Shown here piece after piece: positions 1 through 10,277 of a stretch of DNA of 64,000 nt. The position numbers and the translations under genes are program-made. Every line of letters starts with the position of its first letter. Positions within the stretch are counted from its first letter, which is position 1. Under the pieces are notes generated by a model. That model saw only the letters and a program-made list of their open reading frames with translations, searched no databases and was not told the origin of the DNA. The DNA is from an uncultured Lachnospiraceae bacterium. Its GTDB lineage: Bacteria; Bacillota; Clostridia; Lachnospirales; Lachnospiraceae. The stretch spans positions 62,514 to 126,513 of the forward strand of contig ONAZ01000003.1 in NCBI GenBank assembly GCA_900315945.1, read 5' to 3'.

Positions 1-1
1 T

Positions 2-379
2 AGAGAGATTAACAAGGAATTTAGGGATATAGATAAATCCACAGATGTTTTGTCATTTCCTATGATAGAATATGATTCTGATTACTCAAGGATTTCTGAT
101 AGGGAAGAGGAATTATATGATTTTATTAATGATAGAATAGATATTAAGAATCCTGACACAGATGAAATCATTCTTGGAGATATAGTTCTATGCATTCCTG
201 TTATAATAATGCAGGCGCAGGAATATAATCATAGTATTTTAAGAGAATATGCATTTTTAATTGCTCATTCAATGCTTCATTTATTGGGATATGACCATAT
301 TGAAGATGATGAAAGAATTATTATGGAGAATAAACAAAATCAGATATTAGAATCTCTAAGTATAACTAGAGATTTATAA
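2..379 (+). CDS. ybeY: Endoribonuclease YbeY, 5'-truncated by window edge
   Basis: The reading frame is open from base 2, so the start lies outside the window and about 125 C-terminal residues are visible. The visible N-terminal part carries the family signature around 'STDVLSFP'. Near the end is the zinc-binding HxxxHxxxxxH motif (HSMLHLLGYDH, bases about 265-297). YbeY is a single-strand endoribonuclease acting in 16S rRNA 3'-end maturation and ribosome quality control. A TTG at base 50 could be mistaken for a start, but it lies inside the conserved motif, so the gene is a fragment only because of the window boundary. Identification is firm. Confidence 0.93.
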   Translation, partial: REINKEFRDIDKSTDVLSFPMIEYDSDYSRISDREEELYDFINDRIDIKNPDTDEIILGDIVLCIPVIIMQAQEYNHSILREYAFLIAHSMLHLLGYDHIEDDERIIMENKQNQILESLSITRDL

Positions 380-410
380 TATATATTCATATTAAGAGGG
401 AGGATTTTAT

Positions 411-1532
411 ATGAGTAAAAAAGCAATAATTGCAATTATTGTGTCTGCCGTTGTTTTAATTGGCGGTGGTGTTACAGCATTCTTTTTGCTTCGTTCGCCA
501 GAAGAAACAAAACAAGAAGTAGTTGTAGATAAGCATCCTAATCAGGCACAAAGTATTCTAACAGGTCAATGGATTGATAAGAATATCCAAAGTCAGCGTC
601 CAATTGCAATAATGATGGAGAATGAAAAGCATAATCATCCATTATTTGGACTTAATTCATCTGGCGTAATCTATGAATGTCCTGTTGAAGGAAGTTCTAC
701 AAGATTTATGGTCATATATGATAATAATATAGATGACAATTTAAAGCTTGGAAATGTACGTTCTAGCAGACCTTATTATATATATTTTGCACATGAATTT
801 GATGCTTTATATGTTAACTGGGGTGCTTCAGTTCGTGCTATTGATATCTTAGCAACTGATTATATAGATAATCTAAGTGGTGTAATTAATGCAAAACTAG
901 ATACAGTATGTTTCTTTAAGACTAATGATCATCCATCACCAAGTAATATCTATACTAATCGTGGTATGATTATGCAGGGTGTTCAACAGATGAATTATAG
1001 AACAACTCTTGATACTAATAAGCCTAAGAAATTTACATTTACAGAAGAAGCAGATCAACCTAACACACTTGCTGTAGAGGGGGCAACTGATTGTATGGTT
1101 ATTAAGCCATATTTCTTTGTAAATCTACCAAGATTTGAATATGATCCTGCAACACAGAAGTATAAGAGATTCCAGTTCGGTAAAGAACAAATTGATGGAA
1201 ATGACAATTCTCAAATAGTATGTGATAATATTATCTTCCAGGATGTTGATAGTCATGACTTAGAAGAGCATGATACTGCTAATAGTCCATATATCTGGTG
1301 TGAGACTACTGGTAAGGGTACTGGTAAATATTTCACAAAGGGTAAGATGATTGATATTACATGGTCTCGTCCTACTGAAAATGATGTTACAAAGTACTAT
1401 GATATGCAAGGAAATGAAATTGTAATTAATCAAGGTAGAACATGGGTATGTACAACAGAGAATAAGTACAAAGATAAGAATCAGTATTATGCAACAATTG
1501 AAGAGTATAATGCTGCAAACACAAAAAAATAA
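411..1532 (+). CDS. DUF3048 (YerB-like) membrane-anchored protein
   Basis: The 373-residue product has one N-terminal membrane segment (about residues 5-27) with no lipobox cysteine, so it is probably an anchored extracytoplasmic protein. It shows the DUF3048/YerB pattern: 'RPIAIMMEN' near residue 64, a stretch around 'GNVRSSRPYY', and a C-terminal half with 'GRTWVC'. The ATG follows a good ribosome site (agggagga). Biochemical function of the family is unknown to me. Bacillus YerB is described as a lipoprotein, so the TM anchor here is a variant. It sits between ybeY and the flippase remnant, all on one strand with short gaps. Confidence 0.85.
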   Translation: MSKKAIIAIIVSAVVLIGGGVTAFFLLRSPEETKQEVVVDKHPNQAQSILTGQWIDKNIQSQRPIAIMMENEKHNHPLFGLNSSGVIYECPVEGSSTRFMVIYDNNIDDNLKLGNVRSSRPYYIYFAHEFDALYVNWGASVRAIDILATDYIDNLSGVINAKLDTVCFFKTNDHPSPSNIYTNRGMIMQGVQQMNYRTTLDTNKPKKFTFTEEADQPNTLAVEGATDCMVIKPYFFVNLPRFEYDPATQKYKRFQFGKEQIDGNDNSQIVCDNIIFQDVDSHDLEEHDTANSPYIWCETTGKGTGKYFTKGKMIDITWSRPTENDVTKYYDMQGNEIVINQGRTWVCTTENKYKDKNQYYATIEEYNAANTKK

Positions 1533-1548
1533 TAAGGACTAATAATTA

Positions 1549-3167
1549 ATGAGTAATGCAAAAAAAAGTGACCATAATTTTTTGCTTCAAGGCTCAATAC
1601 TTGCTATTGCACAGATTATTAGTAAGATAGTTGGACTTGTATATAGGATACCCCTTACTGCAATAATTGGTAAGCGTGGTAATGACTATTATGGCACTGC
1701 TTTTGAAGTTTACAATATAATACTTATTATTTCATCATTTAGTATTCCTTTAGCCGTCTCTAAATTAGTGGCGGCTAGGATTGCTAATGGTGAAGCAAAG
1801 AATGCCAATAGGGTTTTGATAGGCTCCTTGATTTTCTCTGTATTTTCAGGAGGAGCCGCAGCCTTTATTGTCTATTATTTTGCTGACTTTTTTACTGGTA
1901 CATTATTAAAGACACCATATTCAATAATTGCGCTTAAAGTTCTTGCACCTACGCTATTTGTTGTAGCTATAGTAGGTGTATTTCGTGGTTTTTTCCAGGG
2001 ACTTAATACCACAATGCCTTCTGCTATATCTCAGATAGCAGAGCAGATTGTTAATGCTATTGTATCTGTTGTAGCGGCAATTGCTTTAGTTGGATATGGC
2101 GCTAAAGTTGGTGGTGTGCTTAATGATGTAGAAGGATATAAAGCAGCATATGGAGCAGCTGGAGGTACTCTTGGAACCCTTAGTGGTGCTATTATTGCTC
2201 TTATATTTATGCTATTTGTGTTTTTCGTATATTTCAAAAGATTTAGGAAGAGAATTAGAAGAGATAAAAGTAGAAATATAGAATCATATCCTGAAGTAAT
2301 TAAGATTCTAATTCTAACAATAGTACCTGTTCTTCTTAGTACTACGTTATTTAATATTAGTGCAATAATAGATCAGGGAATATTTAAAAATATTGCTGTA
2401 GCCCAGGGATATAGTTCTGATCAGATCTCAGAATGGTGGGGAGTGTTCACAGGACAGTATAAAGAGCATCTGCTGTACCAGCACTTACGATGGCTTATGA
2501 AAGAAGAGATAGGAAGACTCTTCGAAGTCAAATCCATTCTTCTAATAGATTTATAATGATATTTGCATTTCCATGCACAATAGGACTAATGGTTCTAGCT
2601 GCACCTATTATGGAACTATTATTTGCTGATACTGATCCAACAAGTGGTATGATGCTTATTGTAGGCTCTGCAGCTGTAATATTCTATTCAATATCAAGTC
2701 TATCTAACGGATTATTACAAGGAATTGATAAGATGAGAATTCCTGTTATTAATGCATTAATAGCATTAGTACTTCACGTAGTGCTGCTACTTGTATTGAT
2801 GGAATTCTTCTATTTGAACATATATGCTGTTGTTATTGCTAATGCATTCTACGCGCTTCTTATGTGTATACTTAATGCTATTCCATTAAGGAAGAGTACT
2901 AGAGCTAAGCAGAATATAAGAAGTACCTATTTGATACCTGGTATATCTTCTGCCATAATGGGAGTGGTTGTATACTTAGTATATAAATTATTAATGATGC
3001 TTTCAAATTCTAATCTTTTAGCTGTAATTATTTCAGTTTTAATGGGTGGAATTGTATATGCAATTGTTATGCTTCTTCTAAGGGGTATAACAAGATATGA
3101 TTTACTTAGATTGCCAATGGGTGATAAGATAGTTGATGTTGTAGAGAAAATGCACTTGTTAAGATAA
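1549..3167 (+). pseudogene. MOP-superfamily flippase (SpoVB/MurJ-like), broken by internal deletion and frameshift
   Basis: Two overlapping reading frames together give one multi-pass polysaccharide-flippase of the SpoVB/MurJ type. The first frame runs from 1549 and is family-like up to 'GVFTGQYK' (about base 2463). After that it reads unrelated residues and stops at 2556. The second frame continues family-like from about base 2466 ('ASAVPALT', then 'RRDRKTLRSQIHSS') to 3167. Relatives usually have roughly a dozen more residues at the junction, so this looks like a short deletion that also shifted frame, not a one-base slip. Intact homologues export lipid-linked precursors. The second frame has no good ribosome site, so a working protein is unlikely unless the break is an assembly error. 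Confidence 0.8.
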
Positions 3168-3171
3168 GATA

Positions 3172-4794
3172 ATGATTATAATTAGAGATATTAAAGTAAA
3201 ATTAAATAATGATTCAACTTATCAGCATGAATTACTTCTTAAGAAAAGTGCATCACTTATGAGAATTAAGCCAACTGATATTATAGAAATTAATATTCTC
3301 AAACGTTCTATTGATGCTAGAAAGAAACCGGAGTTATTCTATAATTATCAGGTGCTTGTTAAAACAAATAACGAAGATAGTATATTAAAGAAGAATAAGA
3401 ATAATAAAATAGCTAAGTATAAAGAAGTTGTTTATAATGAGCCTAAGTTTAAAGGCAAAAATGAAAATGATATATATATTATTGGAGCTGGACCTGCAGG
3501 ATTATTCTGCGGGTTAATTCTTGCAAAAGCCGGTTTGAATCCAATAATAGTTGAGCGCGGATCTTCTGTTGAAAAGAGAAAAACTGACGTTATTGATTTT
3601 TGGAATACAGGTAAGCTAAATCCTGATTCTAATGTTCAGTTTGGAGAAGGTGGCGCTGGAACTTTCTCTGATGGAAAACTTAATACATTAGTAAAAGACA
3701 AGATGGGACGCAATAGATATGTACTAGAAACTTTTGTGGCAAATGGTGCTAATAAGGATATTCTATATGATGCAAAACCCCATATAGGTACTGATATATT
3801 AGTTGATGTAATCCATAATATGCGAGAAGAAATAATAAAATATGGTGGAAAATTCCTGTTTGATACAAAACTAGAAGAAATTAACTATAAATTTAATAAA
3901 ATAGATAGCATTAGACTTTCAGGGGCTAAAGAGGGAATATTTAATTGCGATTATATTTGCCTTGCAATAGGTCATTCAGCAAGAGATACTTTTAAAATGT
4001 TATATGATTCTAATGTTAATATGACTGGAAAACAATTTGCAGTAGGTCTTAGAATTGAGCATTTACAGGATGAAATCAACAAAGTTCAATATGGATTTAA
4101 TTATAAGGAAGAATATGAAGGTATAGAGCCTTGTGCATATAAAGTTACTGCTAATCTGGATAATGGAAGAGGAGTATTTTCCTTCTGCATGTGTCCTGGT
4201 GGTTATGTAATAAATGCTTCTTCTGAAGAAGGTATGCTTGCTATAAATGGAATGTCTGATAATGCAAGAGATTCAATTAATTCTAATTCGGCTATTATAG
4301 TTACTGTTGGAGAAAAAGATTTTGATATAAATAATCCTATGGCTGCCATTGAATTTCAGCGAGAATTAGAGAGGAAAGCTTATAAGATTGGCAAAGGTAA
4401 TATACCCGTACAGCTTTATAGAGATTATAAGAATAATACAATTTCTGATAAATTAGGCAGTGTTAAGCCCGTAGGCAAGTGTAAAACAAGTTTTGCTAAT
4501 CTAAGAGAATTATTCTCTGATGACATTAATAATAGTCTTATTGAAGGCATTGAAGAATTTGGTAGAAAAATCCAGGGTTTTGATAATGATGATGCATTAT
4601 TATCTGGAGTTGAAAGTAGAACATCTTCCCCTGTTAGAATTCTTCGGAGTAAAGAAATGATTAGTAATATTGATAATCTATTTCCTTGTGGGGAAGGAGC
4701 AGGCTATGCAGGTGGAATCATGTCTGCTGCTATGGATGGAATGAAAGTTGCAGAAGCAATGATAGATAAGATGCATTATGACATTAATAGTTAG
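3172..4794 (+). CDS. NAD(P)/FAD-dependent oxidoreductase (COG2509-type)
   Basis: The 540-residue protein has an N-terminal domain of about 95 residues followed by a dinucleotide-binding motif 'IIGAGPAGLFCG' near residues 102-113. A glycine-rich stretch 'FGEGGAGTFSDGKL' follows, and the C-terminus has the typical FAD-closing segment 'FPCGEGAGYAGGIMSAAMDG'. These match the uncharacterised FAD-dependent dehydrogenase family common in Clostridia. The substrate is not known. It starts five bases after the flippase remnant and is followed 14 bases later by mutS, so it is probably cotranscribed with them. No strong ribosome site is visible before its ATG. Confidence 0.85.
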   Translation: MIIIRDIKVKLNNDSTYQHELLLKKSASLMRIKPTDIIEINILKRSIDARKKPELFYNYQVLVKTNNEDSILKKNKNNKIAKYKEVVYNEPKFKGKNENDIYIIGAGPAGLFCGLILAKAGLNPIIVERGSSVEKRKTDVIDFWNTGKLNPDSNVQFGEGGAGTFSDGKLNTLVKDKMGRNRYVLETFVANGANKDILYDAKPHIGTDILVDVIHNMREEIIKYGGKFLFDTKLEEINYKFNKIDSIRLSGAKEGIFNCDYICLAIGHSARDTFKMLYDSNVNMTGKQFAVGLRIEHLQDEINKVQYGFNYKEEYEGIEPCAYKVTANLDNGRGVFSFCMCPGGYVINASSEEGMLAINGMSDNARDSINSNSAIIVTVGEKDFDINNPMAAIEFQRELERKAYKIGKGNIPVQLYRDYKNNTISDKLGSVKPVGKCKTSFANLRELFSDDINNSLIEGIEEFGRKIQGFDNDDALLSGVESRTSSPVRILRSKEMISNIDNLFPCGEGAGYAGGIMSAAMDGMKVAEAMIDKMHYDINS

Positions 4795-4808
4795 AGAGGT
4801 TATTTATA

Positions 4809-7451
4809 ATGGGTGAACTTACACCAATGATGCAACATTATATTGATACAAAAAATGAATACAAGGATTGTATTATTTTCTATAGGTTAGGGGATTTCTA
4901 TGAAATGTTCTTTGAAGATGCAAAAGTTGTATCAAAAGAATTAGAAATAACTTTAACAGCCAAAGCATGTGGACTTGAAGAGAAAGCTCCTATGTGTGGA
5001 GTGCCATATCATGCTGCTGAGACTTATTTAACTCGTCTTGTTAAGAAGGGATATAAAGTTGCTATTTGCGAGCAGGTTGAAGATCCAAAAGAAGCAAAAG
5101 GTATGGTTAAAAGAGAGGTTGTTAGAATTGTAACACCAGGAACTAATATTGACTGTGCATCCCTTGATGAAACCAGGAATAATTATATTATGAGTGTTGT
5201 TAATATTGATAATCAATATGGTGTATCAGTATGCGATGTAACAACTGGGGATTTCCTTGTTACTGAAGTAGATGATGAAAGAAGCTTACTTGATGAGATT
5301 AATAAATTCTCCCCAAGTGAAATGATTTGTAATGAAGCATTTATGTTAAGTTCTATTGATTTTGATGATATTAAGTATCATTATAATACATCAATTTCGC
5401 CTCTTAATAATCATTATTTTGAGGAACATTCCTCAAATCAGGCATTAACAAATCATTTCAAGGTTGATAGTGTTAAGTCTCTTGGATTATCTGATTTTCA
5501 GGTTGGTAGTGTAAGTGCCGGTGGATTAATTTCTTATCTTGTAGAGACTCAGAAATCTAATCTTAATCAATTAAATAATATCAAGACATATATATGTGGC
5601 AACTATATGCTTCTTGATACTTCAACAAGAAGAAATCTTGAACTCTGTGAGACTTTAAGAGATAAAGAAAAGAAAGGCTCTTTGCTTTGGGTTCTTGATA
5701 AGACTAAGTCGGCTATGGGAGCAAGAACCTTAAGGCGCTTTATAGAACAACCACTTATTAATCCTAGAGATATTAATAATCGTCTTGATGTTATATCTGA
5801 ACTTAGTGCAGATATTATTAATCGTGAAGAGATTAGGGAATATCTTAATGCAGTATATGATCTAGAACGTCTCATAACAAGAGTATCTTATGAAACAGCT
5901 AATCCTAGAGACTTAATTGCACTTAAGAATACTATTAAAGTAATTCCTAGCATTAAATCATTAATTAGTGATTATAAATCTGAATTATTCAAGAAAATGT
6001 ACAATAATCTTGATGAATTAAATGATATTTACAAGCTTATTGATGAAACTATTGATGAAGATGAACCACCTATTTCTGTAAGAGACGGTGATATTATAAA
6101 AGATGGATACAGCGAGGAAATTGACATGCTTAGAAAAGCTAAGACTGATGGAAAGTCTTGGCTTATGCAGCTTGCTGAAAAGGAACAGGAAAAGACAGGT
6201 ATAAAGAATCTTAAGATTAAATATAATAAAGTCTTTGGGTATTATCTTGATGTTACTAATTCTTATCTTGATTTAGTACCTGATTATTTTATTAGAAAAC
6301 AAACATTAGCAAATAGCGAGAGATTCTTCACACCTGAGTTAAAAGACTTAGAGAACAAGATATTAAATTCTCAAGATAAGCTTGTAAATATTGAATATGA
6401 TATTTATAAAGATGTTATTAAGACAATAAATGATAATATTGTAAGAATTCAGGATTCTGCTAGAATTCTTGCTTATATTGACGTATTTACCTCATTGTCT
6501 TACGTCTCTGAAAAGAATCATTATGTAAGACCAACCTTAAATAGTAAAGGTTTTATTAATATTAAAGGTGGTCGTCATCCTGTTGTTGAGAAAATGATGG
6601 ATGATAATTCATTTGTTGATAATGATACATATCTTGATCTTAAAAATAACAGAGTATCTATTATTACAGGTCCTAACATGGCTGGTAAGTCAACATATAT
6701 GCGACAGGTTGCTCTAATAACATTGATGGCGCAAATTGGTTGTTTTGTTCCTGCAGAATCAGCAAATATTAGTATTGTTGATAGAATATTTACAAGAGTT
6801 GGGGCTTCAGATGATTTGGCATCAGGTCAGTCTACTTTCATGGTTGAAATGAACGAAGTTGCTAATATTCTAAGAAATGCAACATCTAATTCCCTTCTTA
6901 TTCTTGATGAAATTGGACGAGGAACATCTACATTTGATGGTTTGTCAATAGCATGGGCTGTTGTTGAACATATTGCTAATCCAAAACTTATTGGTGCTAA
7001 GACTTTATTTGCTACACACTATCATGAGCTAACTGAGTTAGAAGGTAAATTAAATGGTGTAAATAATTATTGTATTGCAGTAAAAGAAAATGGGGATAAT
7101 ATTGTATTTATTAGAAAAATTGTTAAGGGAGGGGCAGATAAGAGTTATGGTATTCAAGTAGCAAAACTTGCTGGTGTTCCTGATTCTGTAATAGACAGAG
7201 CAAAAGAAATTATAGAAGAACTAATCGAAAATGATATTGCTGATATTGCCAAATCCATTACAGTAAAATCCAAAGCTCCTAAAATAGAAAAAGTAACTGA
7301 AATAGATATGTCGCAAATGTCTATGTTCGATACTGTTAAAGATGAAGATATTATTAATGAACTTAGAGAGATAAATGTAAATAATCTTACGCCGGTAGAA
7401 GCAATGAATAAATTAGATGAATTATCGAATAAAGTAAGGAATAGATGGTGA
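4809..7451 (+). CDS. mutS: DNA mismatch repair protein MutS
   Basis: MutS recognises mismatches and starts repair. The 880-residue product is full length. The mismatch-contacting Phe-x-Glu is present (F30-Y31-E32 in 'GDFYEMF'). The C-terminal ABC-type ATPase has Walker A 'GPNMAGKST' near residue 620, Walker B 'LLILDEIGRGTS', and the conserved 'FATHYHEL'. The final region is helical and acidic, as in the MutS dimerisation tail. It is preceded by the site 'agagagg' and ends one base before mutL, so the two are translated from one message. Confidence 0.98.
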   Translation: MGELTPMMQHYIDTKNEYKDCIIFYRLGDFYEMFFEDAKVVSKELEITLTAKACGLEEKAPMCGVPYHAAETYLTRLVKKGYKVAICEQVEDPKEAKGMVKREVVRIVTPGTNIDCASLDETRNNYIMSVVNIDNQYGVSVCDVTTGDFLVTEVDDERSLLDEINKFSPSEMICNEAFMLSSIDFDDIKYHYNTSISPLNNHYFEEHSSNQALTNHFKVDSVKSLGLSDFQVGSVSAGGLISYLVETQKSNLNQLNNIKTYICGNYMLLDTSTRRNLELCETLRDKEKKGSLLWVLDKTKSAMGARTLRRFIEQPLINPRDINNRLDVISELSADIINREEIREYLNAVYDLERLITRVSYETANPRDLIALKNTIKVIPSIKSLISDYKSELFKKMYNNLDELNDIYKLIDETIDEDEPPISVRDGDIIKDGYSEEIDMLRKAKTDGKSWLMQLAEKEQEKTGIKNLKIKYNKVFGYYLDVTNSYLDLVPDYFIRKQTLANSERFFTPELKDLENKILNSQDKLVNIEYDIYKDVIKTINDNIVRIQDSARILAYIDVFTSLSYVSEKNHYVRPTLNSKGFINIKGGRHPVVEKMMDDNSFVDNDTYLDLKNNRVSIITGPNMAGKSTYMRQVALITLMAQIGCFVPAESANISIVDRIFTRVGASDDLASGQSTFMVEMNEVANILRNATSNSLLILDEIGRGTSTFDGLSIAWAVVEHIANPKLIGAKTLFATHYHELTELEGKLNGVNNYCIAVKENGDNIVFIRKIVKGGADKSYGIQVAKLAGVPDSVIDRAKEIIEELIENDIADIAKSITVKSKAPKIEKVTEIDMSQMSMFDTVKDEDIINELREINVNNLTPVEAMNKLDELSNKVRNRW

Positions 7452-7452
7452 T

Positions 7453-9345
7453 ATGTCTGATATTTTATTATTAAGTCAAGAAACAATTGATAAGATAGCT
7501 GCAGGTGAAGTGGTTGAGAGACCTGCATCAGTAGTAAAAGAGCTTGTTGAAAATGCAATAGATGCTAAAGCAAGTATTATTACTATTGAAATAAAAAAAG
7601 GCGGTGTGTCTAAGATACGTGTGTCTGATAATGGAATTGGTATTATGAGTAATCAAGTATCAAAGGCATTTCTGCGTCATTCTACAAGTAAGATTAGAGA
7701 TGTATCTGATTTAAGTTATTTAAAATCCCTTGGGTTTAGAGGTGAAGCCCTATCAAGTATTGCTGCTGTAAGCCAGGTTGAACTAATTACTAAGACCAAA
7801 GAAGATGTTCTAGGTACAAGATATGTTATAGAAGGTGGAGTAGAAAAAAGTATTGAAGAAATTGGTGCTCCCAATGGAACAACCTTTATTGTAAGAAATC
7901 TTTTCTATAATACATTACCTCGTCAAAAATTCTTAAAAAGTGATAAGACCGAGTCTAATTATATTCATGATATTGTAGAAAAACTTGCTTTATCACATCC
8001 AGAAATTGCATTTCAATTGTCAATTGATGGTAAAACTAAAGTATCTACTGTGGGGAGTTCTAAGTTAAAAGATTCTATCTACCAGATATTTGGAAAAACT
8101 ATTACAAGTAATTTGTTAGAAATCGATAATTCTAATGGTGATTATAAAATTCATGGATTTATAGGTGATTCTATTATATCAAAGGGTAATAGAAGTTTTG
8201 AAATAACATTTATTAATGATAGATTTGTAAAAAGTAAGATACTTTGCTCGGCTATAGAAGAAGGTTATAAAGGATATCTAATGCAACATCAGTATCCTTT
8301 CTGTGTTCTTTTTGTTGATGTAGATACTAATGTTGTTGATGTAAATGTACATCCTACAAAACTAGAAGTAAGAATAGATGAGCCGAAAGTCCTATCTGAT
8401 TTAATTACTGAAAGTATATATAATGCATTAAATGGTGTTGAAGATATAAGAGAGGAAACTATTGATGATATATCTTCATATAATGATTCAGTAGAAGAAC
8501 CATTATTGATACCAAAAGAAAAATCAAAAGATGTATCCCTTGAAGAGTCTTCGAATATAAACCCTTTAATTAAAAAGTGCTTAATTAAAGAGCCATCAAT
8601 AAAAGAACTACCAATTAAAGAACCATCAATTTTAGAACCATATGAAGAAAGAAAGTATGAAGAAGTAAAGCAAAAGATTACTGATGCAATTAACGGAATT
8701 GTCAAAGAAAAAGAGGCTAAAGAAGTAGAAAAATATGATCAACTTTCATTTCTTTCAGAAGAAGCGAAAAAGAATCATAGAATAATTGGACAGCTTTTTG
8801 ATACATATTGGCTTGTGGAATTTGATGATAGTCTTTATATTATTGATCAGCATGCTGCTCATGAAAAGGTACTATATGAGAAAACTTTAAAGCTTCTTAA
8901 AGAAAAGGAGATGTCTTCTCAAACTATTTCACCGCCAGTGGTTGTTACTTTGTCCTCGAAAGAAGAAACATTTCTTAATGAAAACATAGATGCTTTTAGT
9001 GATTTGGGATATAAGATAGAACATTTTGGGGGCAAAGAATATGCCATATCTGCAATTCCATATAATATATTTGGAATTGACGAGAAAGCACTGTTTCTTA
9101 ATATGATTGCTGAGTGCTCAGATATTAATAATGCTAAAAGCCCGCAAATAATGCTTGAAAAAATTGCATCTATGTCCTGTAAAGCTGCTGTTAAAGGGAA
9201 TATGAAATTATCTTACGAAGAATCATGTGAATTAATTGATGATTTGATGAAATTAGATAATCCATTTCATTGCCCTCATGGAAGACCTACGATTATTAAA
9301 ATGACAAAACAGGAATTAGAAAAGAAATTCAGAAGAATTGTGTAA
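7453..9345 (+). CDS. mutL: DNA mismatch repair protein MutL, endonuclease type
   Basis: The 630-residue protein has the GHKL ATPase N-terminus: 'ELVENAIDA' near residue 32, 'DNGIGI' near 57, and 'GFRGEALSSI' near 95. Its C-terminal domain carries the nicking endonuclease motif DQHA-x2-E-x4-E (DQHAAHEKVLYE) and 'CPHGRPT', so this is the self-nicking MutL of organisms without MutH. Between the domains is a charged linker with a degenerate 'IKEP/IKEL' repeat (bases about 8560-8645). It lies between mutS and miaA with gaps of one and two bases. Confidence 0.97.
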   Translation: MSDILLLSQETIDKIAAGEVVERPASVVKELVENAIDAKASIITIEIKKGGVSKIRVSDNGIGIMSNQVSKAFLRHSTSKIRDVSDLSYLKSLGFRGEALSSIAAVSQVELITKTKEDVLGTRYVIEGGVEKSIEEIGAPNGTTFIVRNLFYNTLPRQKFLKSDKTESNYIHDIVEKLALSHPEIAFQLSIDGKTKVSTVGSSKLKDSIYQIFGKTITSNLLEIDNSNGDYKIHGFIGDSIISKGNRSFEITFINDRFVKSKILCSAIEEGYKGYLMQHQYPFCVLFVDVDTNVVDVNVHPTKLEVRIDEPKVLSDLITESIYNALNGVEDIREETIDDISSYNDSVEEPLLIPKEKSKDVSLEESSNINPLIKKCLIKEPSIKELPIKEPSILEPYEERKYEEVKQKITDAINGIVKEKEAKEVEKYDQLSFLSEEAKKNHRIIGQLFDTYWLVEFDDSLYIIDQHAAHEKVLYEKTLKLLKEKEMSSQTISPPVVVTLSSKEETFLNENIDAFSDLGYKIEHFGGKEYAISAIPYNIFGIDEKALFLNMIAECSDINNAKSPQIMLEKIASMSCKAAVKGNMKLSYEESCELIDDLMKLDNPFHCPHGRPTIIKMTKQELEKKFRRIV

Positions 9346-9347
9346 TT

Positions 9348-10277
9348 ATGGATAAAATAGTCATATTAACCGGTCCTACTGCTGTAGGTAAAACTAAACT
9401 ATCAATAGAGCTTGCAAAAAGTATTAATGGTGAGATTATATCTGCAGATTCTATTCAGGTATATAAGAAATTAGATATAGGAAGTGCCAAGATTACGAAA
9501 GAAGAAATGCAAGGTGTTAAACATTATCTTGTGGATGTGTTAGATCCTAAAGAAGACTTTAATGTATATATTTTCAAGGAAATGGCAAATAATGCTATTA
9601 GTGAAATTCTTAACAAAGGAAAGATGCCTATTATTGTTGGTGGAACAGGCTTCTATATTCAGTCTGTTATATATGATATTGATTTTAATGAAGAAGATAA
9701 TTCAATTGTAAGAAAAGAACTTGAAGAAATTGCAAAAGAGAAGGGCAATATATATCTGCATAATGAATTAAAGAAAATCGATAAAGAATCTGCTGACAAG
9801 ATACATCCTAATAATGTTAAACGGGTTATTAGGGCAATAGAGTTTTACAAACTTAATAATAAGCCTATTTCTCAACATAACGAAGAAGAATCAACTAAGA
9901 AAGCAGTCTATAATGCGAAATATTTTGTTCTTAATGATAAGAGAGAATTGCTTTATGAAAGAATTGATAAAAGAGTTGATGAGATGATAGAACTTGGCCT
10001 TGTAAAAGAGGTTAAGGATTTAGTGGATAGCGGCCTTGATTCCTCTTATAACTCTATGCAGGGCATTGGCTATAAAGAAATACTAGAATATATTAATGGT
10101 GAATGTACTCTAGAAAATGCTATTTTAAATATTAAGAAAAACACTAGACATTTTGCAAAGAGGCAATTGACCTGGTTTAGAAGAGAAAAAAATGTTAATT
10201 GGATAGATAAAGATAAATATAACTATGATGAAGAAAGGATTCTATCTGAAATGATAGAAATTTATAAAAATGACTGA
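9348..10277 (+). CDS. miaA: tRNA dimethylallyltransferase
   Basis: MiaA adds the dimethylallyl group to A37 of tRNAs that read codons starting with U. The 309-residue product has the P-loop 'GPTAVGKT' at residues 8-15, followed by 'ISADSIQVYK' with the catalytic Asp, then 'GGTGFYIQS', 'HPNNVKRVIRAIE' and 'KRQLTWFRRE', all typical of the family at normal length. The gene follows mutL by two bases and overlaps the next gene by eight, which fits the frequent mutS-mutL-miaA order in Firmicutes. Confidence 0.97.
   Translation: MDKIVILTGPTAVGKTKLSIELAKSINGEIISADSIQVYKKLDIGSAKITKEEMQGVKHYLVDVLDPKEDFNVYIFKEMANNAISEILNKGKMPIIVGGTGFYIQSVIYDIDFNEEDNSIVRKELEEIAKEKGNIYLHNELKKIDKESADKIHPNNVKRVIRAIEFYKLNNKPISQHNEEESTKKAVYNAKYFVLNDKRELLYERIDKRVDEMIELGLVKEVKDLVDSGLDSSYNSMQGIGYKEILEYINGECTLENAILNIKKNTRHFAKRQLTWFRREKNVNWIDKDKYNYDEERILSEMIEIYKND

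Noticed and set aside
2461..2560. Flippase break as a simple one-base sequencing slip
   Set aside because: Residues expected at the junction are missing as well as the frame changing, so a single base error does not explain it, although an assembly gap remains possible.
7154..7558. Open frame on the minus strand across the mutS-mutL junction
   Set aside because: It lies entirely opposite two strongly conserved genes, has no ribosome site, and its residues resemble no protein; it is a by-product of codon use.
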